64,000 nucleotides of DNA from Anaerolineales bacterium UBA2395 (GTDB taxonomy: Bacteria > Chloroflexota > Anaerolineae > Anaerolineales > Villigracilaceae), in contig DDSH01000007.1 in NCBI GenBank assembly GCA_002343775.1, forward strand, positions 215,603-279,602, written 5' to 3'. The notes under the pieces were generated by a model. The model was not told the origin of the DNA and did not search any database. It saw only the letters and a program-made list of their open reading frames with translations. This document shows positions 25,151-33,038 of the stretch, one piece after another. A program made the position numbers and the translations under genes. Numbering within the stretch: the first letter of the stretch is position 1; every line of letters starts with the position of its first letter.

Positions 25151-26461
25151 ATGGACATCAGTAGTGAAATTCTAATCATCATAGTATTAATTTCCATCAA
25201 CGGTGTACTTGCCATGTCGGAAGCGGCCTTAATCGCTTCACGAAAAGCAAAACTTCAACAACTGGTAAACGAGGGCGACAAATCCGCTGCCGTTGCCTTG
25301 GAACTGTTAAAAAAGCCCAATACGTTTCTTTCCACTATCCAGATCGGTATTACCTTGATCGGAGTTTTATCCGGCGCGGTCGGCGGTGCCACGATTGCTG
25401 AATCCCTGGCGCTTTTGATGGCAAATGTGCCGTATATCGGCGCGTACAGCGAATCGATTGCCTTCGGGCTTGTGGTTATCATCATCACCATTCTCAGCAT
25501 CTGGCTGGGCGAGCTGGTTCCAAAGCGACTGGGCATCAACAGCCCTGAACGAATCGCCAAAATCGTAGCGGGACCGATGAATCTAATCTCCAGTCTATTC
25601 TCACCTCTGATTAAAATGATGAGTAGCGCCACGGAATTGGTACTCAATCTATTCCGCATCAAGCACACTGAAGAGCCACCCATCACGGAAGAAGAATTAC
25701 AAGTGCTGATCGACCAAGGCACACAGGCTGGCGTCTTCGAAGAATCCGAGCAGGACATGGTGGAGGGTATTTTCAGTCTCGGCGACCGGCGCGTTTACTC
25801 ATTGATGACGCCGCGCACAGAGATCGTCTGGCTGGATGTGACCGACTCGACCGAAGATATCCTAGATAAGATCGCCAACAGTCCTTATTCCCGCTTTCCC
25901 ATCCGGCAGGATTCACTCGAAACCATCATTGGTATCGTAAAGTCACGCGATTTATTGGTAACAACCCTTTCCAAAAAGGATATCAACCTGAAAGATCTGG
26001 CAAGACCGGCGTACTTCATCCCGGAAACCATGCTCGCCTCCCGCGCGCTGGAGGTTCTGAAAAAGAACAACACCGAGATGCTGCTGGTAGTGGATGAGTT
26101 TGGCGGCTTGCAAGGCTTGCTGACCATCAATGATATTCTCGAAGAGATCGTCGGCCAAATCGAGGACACGGAACCGCAAGCCACTCAACGGCAGGACGGT
26201 TCATGGCTGCTGGACGGCATGTTGGAAGTGGATGAGTTCAAGGATATCTTCGATCTGGGTGATCTCCCCCACGAAGACGAATATGAGACACTGAGTGGCT
26301 TTGTAATGACATCGCTTGGGCGCGTACCGCAAGCCACCGATCATTTCGAGTGGAGCAATCTGCGCTTCGAAGTCATCGATATGGATGGGCGGCGCGTGGA
26401 TAAGGTTTTGGTCACCACAAAAACCAAACCCGCCGCTGAACCGGGCAGCTCACAGCCTTAA
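25151..26461 (+). CDS. CorC/HlyC-type transporter (CNNM domain, CBS pair)
   Basis: A 436-residue membrane protein of the CNNM/CorC (hemolysin C) family. Order: DUF21/CNNM domain with four helices (residues 1-190, including VLAMSEAALIASRKAKLQQL and WLGELVPKRLGI), an acidic connector (EPPITEEELQVLIDQGTQAG), two CBS domains (about 205-330) and a CorC_HlyC C-terminal domain (345-425). Such proteins are linked to Mg2+ or Co2+ export. The family often uses EEE...ELQ just before the CBS pair, as here. Monocistronic by spacing. Confidence 0.93.
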   Translation: MDISSEILIIIVLISINGVLAMSEAALIASRKAKLQQLVNEGDKSAAVALELLKKPNTFLSTIQIGITLIGVLSGAVGGATIAESLALLMANVPYIGAYSESIAFGLVVIIITILSIWLGELVPKRLGINSPERIAKIVAGPMNLISSLFSPLIKMMSSATELVLNLFRIKHTEEPPITEEELQVLIDQGTQAGVFEESEQDMVEGIFSLGDRRVYSLMTPRTEIVWLDVTDSTEDILDKIANSPYSRFPIRQDSLETIIGIVKSRDLLVTTLSKKDINLKDLARPAYFIPETMLASRALEVLKKNNTEMLLVVDEFGGLQGLLTINDILEEIVGQIEDTEPQATQRQDGSWLLDGMLEVDEFKDIFDLGDLPHEDEYETLSGFVMTSLGRVPQATDHFEWSNLRFEVIDMDGRRVDKVLVTTKTKPAAEPGSSQP

Positions 26462-26493
26462 TTCCACCTAAAATTCGCATTTCTGTTCGATGG

Positions 26494-26499
26494 TATAAT
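26494..26499 (+). promoter_or_regulatory. -10 box TATAAT, short-leader start
   Basis: TATAAT ends 10 nt before the ATG at 26510, leaving a leader of about 4 nt and no room for a ribosome binding site. Confidence 0.5.
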
Positions 26500-26509
26500 C
26501 TCCGCCCGT

Positions 26510-27679
26510 ATGAGTCCAGAACCTACCTCCAGTAAGACAAAGGTTTGTCCCACCTGTGGAACGCGCCTGAGCGAAAGCGCCCTGCGTTGTCTCGTGTGCG
26601 GGACGGAATTTACCGCGCAACCAAGCAGTCCCAAATCTGTCAAAAAGAGCGAGAAAACCGTGCAAGCCAGCCGCCTGCCGGAAGTAAAACTGAGCTTGCC
26701 AGCGGCGGTTGGCATTTTGCTTGCGGTGGTCATTGCTGTGGGAGCGATTGTCTTTTTCACGGTCCGTGCGAGCGCACCGGTTGGAACGTTCGACAACCCA
26801 GATACCCCAACACCCTCCGAAACGCCAACGGCATCACCATCCCCTACTGTGACCGTCCCCCCCACGGATATTCCAACTGCAACGCCACAGCCCCCGTTCG
26901 ATTACACGGTCGGTCCGGGTGAAACCTGCTCGTTGATCGCCTTTAACTTCAATGTTTCCGTCCAGAGTATCATCATTCTGAATAACCTGCCTTCCACCTG
27001 CCCCATCAGTCAGGGACAGGCGCTGAAGATCCCGTACCCCACCCCCACGGTTCCGCCGCCGCCGACCAATACCCCCCTGCCAGACATCGCCACCCAGCAA
27101 GCGTGCGAGACTGTGCAAATCACCGTTCAGGAAAACGATACACTTTCCAGTATCGCTTTGAACTATGCGGTGCCCATGGACGCCATCAAGGAATTCAACG
27201 GGTTGACCACTAACAACGTCTTCCTTGGGCAGGTCATTCAAATCCCATTGTGTCGTCGCGCCGCAGACCCGAACCAGCCCACTCCCACCGCGACGCTTCC
27301 GCCACCCTACCCTGCCCCGAACCTGCTCCTGCCTGCGGACGGCGCTGCCTTCACCCTGGCAAATGACGTCGTCACCCTGCAATGGGCGTCCGTCGGTGTG
27401 CTGCGAGATGGAGAAGCCTATCAAGTCATCGTGGAAGATGTGACCGCCAGCCAGACACGCCGCATCACCGACTATGTCACCGACACAAAATACATCGTCC
27501 CAACCACCTTCCGCCCGCGGGATAACGTAGCGCACGTGATGCGCTGGTGGATCTCTCCCGTCCGCCAGGCGGGTGTGGACGATCAGGGACAACCGGTCTG
27601 GGTGGCTGCCGGAACCATCAGCGAGAAGCGCGTCTTCACCTGGGTGGGGGTTGCCGTTCAAGGCACACCCAACCCGTAA
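26510..27679 (+). CDS. Membrane-anchored LysM protein with zinc ribbon
   Basis: A 389-residue protein. Residues 13-30 form a zinc ribbon (Cys13, 16, 27, 30) on the cytoplasmic side, followed by one membrane helix at about 64-86. Outside come a Thr/Pro/Ser-rich linker, LysM domain 1 (about 137-180), another Pro/Thr linker, LysM domain 2 (about 208-250) and a C-terminal beta-sandwich-like region (275-389). LysM domains bind peptidoglycan or chitin-like glycans. The combination suggests a cell-wall sensor or tether with a cytoplasmic metal-binding tag; this role is inferred. Confidence 0.85.
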   Translation: MSPEPTSSKTKVCPTCGTRLSESALRCLVCGTEFTAQPSSPKSVKKSEKTVQASRLPEVKLSLPAAVGILLAVVIAVGAIVFFTVRASAPVGTFDNPDTPTPSETPTASPSPTVTVPPTDIPTATPQPPFDYTVGPGETCSLIAFNFNVSVQSIIILNNLPSTCPISQGQALKIPYPTPTVPPPPTNTPLPDIATQQACETVQITVQENDTLSSIALNYAVPMDAIKEFNGLTTNNVFLGQVIQIPLCRRAADPNQPTPTATLPPPYPAPNLLLPADGAAFTLANDVVTLQWASVGVLRDGEAYQVIVEDVTASQTRRITDYVTDTKYIVPTTFRPRDNVAHVMRWWISPVRQAGVDDQGQPVWVAAGTISEKRVFTWVGVAVQGTPNP

Positions 27680-27701
27680 AGCGCGAAAGATTTTCACATC
27701 T

Positions 27702-27733
27702 CTCCCTGTCATGTAAAATGACAGGGAGTTTTT
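27702..27733 (+). terminator. Terminator after the LysM gene
   Basis: Perfect 11-bp stem CTCCCTGTCAT/ATGACAGGGAG, loop GTAAA, then TTTTT. Confidence 0.92.
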
Positions 27734-27748
27734 CTTCGGAGGTACATC

Positions 27749-27937
27749 ATGCTGAAAACCATTGGAAAAGTATTTGCCATCCTGCTCGTTGTATCCGGGG
27801 TGATCTGGAGCCTGCAAGGTCTTAACCTGCTGCCTGGCACATTCATGCGCGGCGACCCGCAATGGATCGTCAACGGCGCGATCACTGCAATCATTGGGCT
27901 GGCAGTTTTCTGGTTCCTCAACCGCAAACCCAAATGA
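27749..27937 (+). CDS. Small two-helix membrane protein
   Basis: A 62-residue protein with two hydrophobic segments (about 7-28 and 41-57) and a basic C-terminus NRKPK. GGAGG is present before the ATG (TTCGGAGGTACATC). It overlaps the next gene by 4 nt (ATGA). Similar tiny membrane proteins are widespread in bacteria; no function is known to me. Confidence 0.72.
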   Translation: MLKTIGKVFAILLVVSGVIWSLQGLNLLPGTFMRGDPQWIVNGAITAIIGLAVFWFLNRKPK

Positions 27938-28152
27938 GTCCACAAATTCAAATTGGAGATCGTGTCAGGGTACATTTGGATGCAAAGTTCAGAGAGCACG
28001 AAGGCTGGTACACAGGCACGGTCATCCGCATCGACCCGTATTCCGAACATCGCAGTTTTTATTGGGTGACATTGGATGATGAGGCACAGGCATCTCTGGG
28101 CATGAAACAAATTTCCATCTTCAACCCCAAGAACATCCAAAAGATCGAATGA
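27934..28152 (+). CDS. Small SH3-like hypothetical protein
   Basis: A 72-residue protein. The ATG at 27934 is coupled to the upstream stop; the frame extends further upstream but inside the previous gene. The sequence IGDRVRVHLDAKFREHEGWYTGTVIRID followed by YWVTLDDEAQ has the alternating pattern of a small beta-barrel (SH3/KOW-like), suggesting a nucleic-acid or protein binding module. Not assigned to a named family. Confidence 0.65.
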   Translation: MSPQIQIGDRVRVHLDAKFREHEGWYTGTVIRIDPYSEHRSFYWVTLDDEAQASLGMKQISIFNPKNIQKIE

Positions 28153-28170
28153 GCCGCCGCATGCATCAAG

Positions 28171-28176
28171 TACAAT
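28171..28176 (+). promoter_or_regulatory. -10 box TACAAT, leaderless start
   Basis: TACAAT ends 6 nt before the ATG at 28183, so the mRNA would start at the ATG. Confidence 0.45.
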
Positions 28177-28182
28177 CAAGCC

Positions 28183-28563
28183 ATGAGCATCACCTTTACC
28201 CCATCCATTTCCGGCTGCGCGGAAACCGAAAAGGGCATGGCAACGCGCAGCCTGCTGAATAGACCGAACGAACTCGTCATTACGCCGCTCGCAGATGGCT
28301 TTCGCTTTCACCATGCGCTCACCCATCAATGCTGCCGAAAAGCGGAATTAACCCATCGCATTGAAGAGCAAGTCATCACCATCTTCGAAACCTGGGGCGG
28401 CGAAGGCTGTCGGTGTATGTGCTTCTCCGAGTTGGATGCCCAACTCACGGGTCTGGAACGAAGCGGGTATCATATCCAGATCATCGAATGCGGCAGGCTA
28501 CCCAATGGAACTCCGATGCCGGAGAGAATCATCCACAAATCCATACTTCAGGTGGGAGGATAA
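28183..28563 (+). CDS. Cysteine-rich hypothetical protein
   Basis: A 126-residue protein with seven cysteines, among them HQCCRKAEL and GGEGCRCMCF, spaced in a way that could bind zinc or a cluster. It has no signal peptide or membrane helix. It ends directly before the rRNA methyltransferase gene (no gap), so the two are probably co-transcribed. I do not recognise the family. Confidence 0.6.
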   Translation: MSITFTPSISGCAETEKGMATRSLLNRPNELVITPLADGFRFHHALTHQCCRKAELTHRIEEQVITIFETWGGEGCRCMCFSELDAQLTGLERSGYHIQIIECGRLPNGTPMPERIIHKSILQVGG

Positions 28564-29547
28564 ATGAACGCACACATCCGTTCGCTGCTCGATGAAAAAA
28601 TCGCTTCCCACCTGACTGGAAGTGACTCGCACCATGAGGAAGCGTTTCGCCTCTTCAACGGATTCTACGAAGGCTACCCCGACCTCGTAGTGGATGTATA
28701 TGGGCGGACGCTGCTCATCCACGATTATGCCGAACAGCCCAATGCCGAATTCGTCCGTGAGACGGCAGAGCATCTAAAATCCGCCCTTGACTGGCTACAC
28801 GCAGGAATTGTCAAAGTCCGCAATGGTTCGACTCAGTCTGCCAAACAGGGGCAGATTCTGTTTGGCGAGCGACCCGACAGAAAGATCAAAGAACATGGCG
28901 TGTGGTATGCGCTCGACCTGATGATGAACCGCGATGCGAGTTTTTATCTCGACACACGCAACCTGCGAAAATGGATTCTGGAGAATTTGCTCGGCAAGTC
29001 GGTGCTGAATACCTTTGCATACACAGGCAGTTTGGGCGTTGCCGCGTTGGCGGGCGGCGCAACAAAGGTAATTCAAACCGATCTCAACCGTCAATTTCTT
29101 AACCTTGCAAAAGACTCGTATTCCCTGAACGGCTTCCCCATTCACAAATCTGATTTCATTGCGCAGGATTTTTTCCCGGCGGTGGCGCGGCTGAAAAGCG
29201 ACAGGCAATTCTTTGATTGCGTCATCATCGACCCACCCTTCTTCTCCACCACCGAGCGCGGCAAAGTAGATCTGGTCCACGAGAGTGCGCGGCTCATCAA
29301 CAAGATCCGCCCGCTCATCAGTCATGGTGGAACTTTGATCGCCATCAACAATGCCGTTTTCCTGAGCGGACGGGACTACATGCGCACGCTCGAAGACCTG
29401 TGCAAGGACGGTTATTTGAGCATCCGTGAGTTAATTCCCGTGCCGGAAGATTTTATCGGCGCGCAGCGGGTCGGCAAACCGATCACCGACCCGGCACCGT
29501 TCAATCATTCCACGAAGATCGCAGTTTTGGATGTGAAAAGAAAATAG
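28564..29547 (+). CDS. Class I SAM-dependent RNA methyltransferase (RlmI/RlmK-like)
   Basis: A 327-residue methyltransferase resembling the catalytic part of 23S rRNA cytosine methyltransferases. Motif I reads LNTFAYTGSLGVAALAGGA and is followed by the acidic residue in QTDLNRQFL; motif IV is DCVIIDPPFF, the D-P-P-F form of base N/C-methylating RNA enzymes. The N-terminal 100 residues hold a domain with RKIKEHGVWYALDLM, as in the RlmI EEHEP region. The RNA target is inferred, not shown. Confidence 0.82.
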   Translation: MNAHIRSLLDEKIASHLTGSDSHHEEAFRLFNGFYEGYPDLVVDVYGRTLLIHDYAEQPNAEFVRETAEHLKSALDWLHAGIVKVRNGSTQSAKQGQILFGERPDRKIKEHGVWYALDLMMNRDASFYLDTRNLRKWILENLLGKSVLNTFAYTGSLGVAALAGGATKVIQTDLNRQFLNLAKDSYSLNGFPIHKSDFIAQDFFPAVARLKSDRQFFDCVIIDPPFFSTTERGKVDLVHESARLINKIRPLISHGGTLIAINNAVFLSGRDYMRTLEDLCKDGYLSIRELIPVPEDFIGAQRVGKPITDPAPFNHSTKIAVLDVKRK

Positions 29548-29549
29548 GC

Positions 29550-30875
29550 TTAGTTCCCACGCCGGTCGGCGGAGCGGGCGTGTGCCTCCAACCCCTCAGA
29601 ACGGGCGATCACCGCCGCAGGTTTGGATAATTCGCGTCCAACTGCATCGTTCAAACCGACCAAACTGATAATATGGACGAAGTCCCAAACATTGAGCGGG
29701 GAGGCAAAGCGCGCGGTACCACCTGTCGGCATGACATGGCTTGGTCCGGCAATGTAATCTCCAAGCACTTCAAATGAATATTCACCCATAAAAATCCCGC
29801 CCGCCGCTGTAACTTTCTCGCTCCACAACCACGGATCTTTGACCGAGAGACACAGGTGTTCCGGTCCGTAGGCATTCGAGAGGGACAGCGCTTCGTCCAG
29901 GTCTGCTGTGATGACAATGCCGCTGCGAGTGGCAAGCGACTGCGCCACAATGTCTGCGCGCGGCAGCGTTTCCATTTGCCTGCCCACCTCCACCTGCACA
30001 GATTCGGCAAGTTGTTTCGAAGGTGTGAGCAGGATTGCGGAGGCAAGTACATCATGCTCGGCTTGTGCCAGCAGATCCGAAGCGACCCAGGCGGGATTAG
30101 CCGAATCATCCGCAATGACGACGGTTTCCGTCGGACCCGCCAGCCCGTCAATGCCGACCACGCCAAAGACCTGTTTCTTGGCGAGCGTGACGAACAAATT
30201 ACCGGGACCGAAAATTTTATCCACCGGGCGAATCGATTCCGTCCCGTATGCCAGTGCGCCGATAGCTTGCGCGCCGCCCATTGCGTAGACTTCCTCCACG
30301 CCGACGAGCGCGGCAGCGGCAAGGATAATGGGCGCGATCTCACCCGTCCCACGCTGCGGCGGGACAGCCATCACGATCTCCTTCACACCTGCCACCTTGG
30401 CTGGCACGGCCGACATCAGCACACTGGATGGAAGTGGAGCTGTCCCGCCGGGGATGTATAAACCGACACGTTGGATCGGGCGGATGAGTTGTCCCAGCAC
30501 ACCGCCCATCTCCTGCGTGATCCACGACGTCAGCGGCTGTTTTTTGTAGAAGGCTTCGATGCGCGCGGCAGCCAGTTCGAGCGCGGCGCGCTCTTCCTCC
30601 GAGATCGAATGCAGGGCGGCATCCAGAGAACGCTTCGAGACGCGGAAATTCTGCGGGGATTTACCATCCAGTTTTCCGGTCCAGGAATGAAGCGCGGAAT
30701 CGCCGCCTGTACGGATGTCGCGCAGAATGCGCGTCACGGCTTCGTCGGGTGTGATGCGTTCGCCAAACGTCTGTTCGATGCGGTCCAGCACAGAGTCTGG
30801 AACTGCTTCGTCCCCCGGCGGCACGCGCTTGAGGATGGTGGTTTTGGCGGTTTGTGAATTCAAAATTGAGATCAT
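29550..30875 (-). CDS. hisD: Histidinol dehydrogenase
   Basis: A 441-residue HisD, full length. It carries out the last two steps of histidine synthesis, histidinol to histidine with 2 NAD+. The family signature around GPTETVVIADDSANP and LLAQAEHD is intact, as are YIPGGTAPLPSSVLM and GPSHVMPTGGTARF. The ATG at 30875 has GAGGAA upstream; the frame runs further upstream through the leader region but without homology. It is preceded by a leader peptide and terminator that look like an attenuator. No other his gene lies in the window. Confidence 0.96.
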   Translation of the reverse strand: MISILNSQTAKTTILKRVPPGDEAVPDSVLDRIEQTFGERITPDEAVTRILRDIRTGGDSALHSWTGKLDGKSPQNFRVSKRSLDAALHSISEEERAALELAAARIEAFYKKQPLTSWITQEMGGVLGQLIRPIQRVGLYIPGGTAPLPSSVLMSAVPAKVAGVKEIVMAVPPQRGTGEIAPIILAAAALVGVEEVYAMGGAQAIGALAYGTESIRPVDKIFGPGNLFVTLAKKQVFGVVGIDGLAGPTETVVIADDSANPAWVASDLLAQAEHDVLASAILLTPSKQLAESVQVEVGRQMETLPRADIVAQSLATRSGIVITADLDEALSLSNAYGPEHLCLSVKDPWLWSEKVTAAGGIFMGEYSFEVLGDYIAGPSHVMPTGGTARFASPLNVWDFVHIISLVGLNDAVGRELSKPAAVIARSEGLEAHARSADRRGN

Positions 30876-30892
30876 GGGTTCCTCGTGAAAAT

Positions 30893-30918
30893 AAAAACTC
30901 CCGCCGGAGCGGGAGTTT
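30893..30918 (-). terminator. Attenuator terminator upstream of hisD
   Basis: Minus strand: AAACTCCCGC-TCCG-GCGGGAGTTT, a perfect 10-bp stem with a tetraloop, followed by TTATTTT. It stands between the His leader peptide and hisD, 18 nt before the hisD start, so it must be conditional for hisD to be expressed. Confidence 0.85.
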
Positions 30919-30948
30919 GGGATAGATACGCAGGCTACAGATGCGCGG

Positions 30949-31011
30949 CTACACCACCCGTCCGGTGGAGGGTGTGGTGGAATGATGGTGATGCAAACGA
31001 AATGTGCGCAT
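30949..31011 (-). CDS. Histidine leader peptide (attenuation)
   Basis: A 20-residue frame, MRTFRLHHHHSTTPS..., with four consecutive histidine codons (CAT CAC CAT CAT). It lies between a consensus promoter and a terminator in front of hisD, which is the layout of the enterobacterial hisL attenuator: ribosomes stall at the His codons when charged tRNA-His is scarce and so prevent the terminator. A segment CTCCACCGG just after the His codons can pair with the left part of the terminator stem. The ATG is only about 6 nt after the expected transcription start, so translation may be leaderless. Confidence 0.75.
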   Translation of the reverse strand: MRTFRLHHHHSTTPSTGRVV

Positions 31012-31023
31012 ATGTTGGGCGGT

Positions 31024-31052
31024 ATTGTATGGAAAAGGCACGGGTATGTCAA
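31024..31052 (-). promoter_or_regulatory. Sigma-70-type promoter of the hisD transcript
   Basis: Minus strand TTGACA (31052-31047), 17-nt spacer, TACAAT (31029-31024). This is the best promoter in the window and lies just upstream of the His leader peptide. Confidence 0.85.
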
Positions 31053-31103
31053 GTGGGGTATGGCACGTTTGCAGGGTCAGCGTGCGAAAGTCATCCTGCA
31101 AAC

Positions 31104-32951
31104 CTACGGTCGCCAGGAAGGCGCATACCAGTCGAACTCTGTTGAAAGACCGGGCGCTTGTAGAATGTTCAGATCCAGGGTTGCAAGATCGACCCAATAC
31201 AAGTGACCGCCGGAAGCGGATGTGGTCTCTTCGATCAACAGGTATCGTCCATTGGGCGAGAAGATCAGCCGTCCCACCGTCGAGCCTTCGTACAACAAAG
31301 ACCGGTTTTCGCCCATACGGCTGACCACATACACTTGCGCAATGGGCATTCCGTTTGCTGCTTCGGCGTAGTAATTGAACGCGAGCAGATCACTATTCGG
31401 CGACCAGACAATCGGGTAGAGCGAGCCACCGGTAAATTGAGAAACTGTCGTGGCATTGGAACCGCTGGGCTCCATCACCTTCAGCGAGTGAATGCGTGTC
31501 GCTTCATCGAATTCATCATACGCGAGATAACCCGCATTGGGTGATGCGATGAACTGCGACTTGGTCAATTCCACATCGAACATCGGGCGGGCGGTTCCAT
31601 CCGCAACGCGGACAAGGAACACACTGCCCGAACCACCCAGCAGCGCCGAGCGCATAATAATGTCCCCGCCAAACCAGCCATCCATGATGTACGGTCGCCC
31701 CTCGGGAGGCAGGCTAGCAGACACGTTCTTTAACCCCGAGCCATCGGGGTGAACTACGTACACCCCTTCGCCGCCCAGCCCATCTTGCGTGCGGAACGCG
31801 ATCCAAGCGCCATCCGGCGACCAGAACGGTGGGTCGATGTAGGCAAACTCAGCAAGCGGCTTCCATGTCTTCGCACCCGCTTCAAAAAGCCACAGCTTGG
31901 TCGGCGTGCCGTTGGGGGTATCTGAATACGAGAATGCGGCGAACGTGCCATCTGGCGACCAACTCAGCGCGTTGAGGGTAAAGATGAACGGGAATGGTGC
32001 GGGGATTTTTTCCAGCGGTGGGCAATTCGCCGCATCAGAGATGCAGATGCCGGAAACCCTGACCAACTCAATGGATTGACCTTGCCCGCGTGGCTGGAGG
32101 AAAAAATACAACTCCCCCGCTTCTTCCACGGACATTGGGGCTGATTCTGTGATCACAGGGTTGGATGCCACCCGTGTCGGTTGGATCGCTTGCGGCAGGT
32201 CGGCGGGCAGGGCAAATACGGTCTCGTCAAACGCCGCGTCATAGGTGATGCTTTCGACAATGCGTTCGCTTTGGACCGCATCGCTACCTTCTTTGCCAAA
32301 TTCCTGCATTTTCAAAATGACGCCAGTCTGCGTATCGAGCCATGCCTTCCACGACGGCTGAGCATTTTCGATATACGTCCATGAAACGACGAGGGCACTG
32401 CGCCCGGCAACGGATTCCATTGCAAGTGGGGCGAAGGTTCCATCGGCTTGTGCGAAGTTGGCGGAAAACGCCATTTCAGAAAGCGGTGTGCCGATCTGCC
32501 CCCAAATGGGATTGGGGTACGCAACCCCATCCTGCACCGGCGGGATGTATTGTCCCACGCGGGCAAAATCGGGATAGGAAACTTGCTCGATGGTATCTGC
32601 CGGGTAGTTGATATTGGTGATGGTCTCGCCGTCGCTAAGTTTGAGGTTATTGTCTGCGCTGTTGGTGACGCCGGTCAATTGAATGCGATAGCGGCTTTCC
32701 AACGGGTCGAGCCATATCTGTTCATGAAAGGATTGGGTTGAACCATCTGGCAGAAAGTGGGTGATCGAGCCGCTCATTTGCAGGGTTGTCCAGTGGACGG
32801 CGCTTTCGAGCATGGCGCGTTGAATCTCCCCCGGCGTAGAGTCAAGATTGAGGCTGAATGGTTCAGGCGTCCGGTCGAAGAAAGAAGCGGGACTGTTCGT
32901 GGACGAACAGGCTGTTAGTAAGAGTAAAGTCAAGATCAATAGTCGTTTCAT
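31104..32951 (-). CDS. Lipoprotein with LolA-like region and TolB-type WD40/PD40 repeats
   Basis: A 615-residue lipoprotein: signal MKRLLILTLLLLTAC with lipobox Cys15. Residues 40-260 resemble outer-membrane lipoprotein-sorting/MucB-like domains (an eight-stranded half barrel: SGSITHFLPDGSTQSFHEQ, IWLDPLESRYRIQ). From about 270 to the end come PD40 beta-propeller blades with SWSPDGTFAAFSY, FWSPDGAWIAFRT, VWSPNSDLLAFNY and IFSPNGRYLLIEE. It is probably a surface-attached binding protein. It lies upstream of hisD on the same strand but is separated by the his promoter. Confidence 0.85.
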   Translation of the reverse strand: MKRLLILTLLLLTACSSTNSPASFFDRTPEPFSLNLDSTPGEIQRAMLESAVHWTTLQMSGSITHFLPDGSTQSFHEQIWLDPLESRYRIQLTGVTNSADNNLKLSDGETITNINYPADTIEQVSYPDFARVGQYIPPVQDGVAYPNPIWGQIGTPLSEMAFSANFAQADGTFAPLAMESVAGRSALVVSWTYIENAQPSWKAWLDTQTGVILKMQEFGKEGSDAVQSERIVESITYDAAFDETVFALPADLPQAIQPTRVASNPVITESAPMSVEEAGELYFFLQPRGQGQSIELVRVSGICISDAANCPPLEKIPAPFPFIFTLNALSWSPDGTFAAFSYSDTPNGTPTKLWLFEAGAKTWKPLAEFAYIDPPFWSPDGAWIAFRTQDGLGGEGVYVVHPDGSGLKNVSASLPPEGRPYIMDGWFGGDIIMRSALLGGSGSVFLVRVADGTARPMFDVELTKSQFIASPNAGYLAYDEFDEATRIHSLKVMEPSGSNATTVSQFTGGSLYPIVWSPNSDLLAFNYYAEAANGMPIAQVYVVSRMGENRSLLYEGSTVGRLIFSPNGRYLLIEETTSASGGHLYWVDLATLDLNILQAPGLSTEFDWYAPSWRP

Positions 32952-32989
32952 TCAATCTCCTTATCAAAAGGGAGGACGGTCGACAAACC

Positions 32990-33027
32990 AAAAAGTTCCC
33001 GCTGCCTCACGACAACGGGAACTTTTT
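32990..33027. terminator. Bidirectional terminator after the NBR1-Ig gene
   Basis: Perfect 12-bp stem AAAAAGTTCCCG/CGGGAACTTTTT with 14-nt loop, A and T runs on both sides. Confidence 0.85.
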
Positions 33028-33038
33028 CTTGGGTCAAT

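Noticed and set aside
26834..27943. 369-codon minus-strand frame opposite the LysM gene
   Set aside because: Low-complexity shadow of the LysM gene (Gly/Arg/Asp-rich), no motif and no ribosome binding site.
30898..30918. Simple terminator of the upstream lipoprotein gene
   Set aside because: It lies downstream of a consensus promoter and the His leader frame, so it belongs to the hisD transcript.
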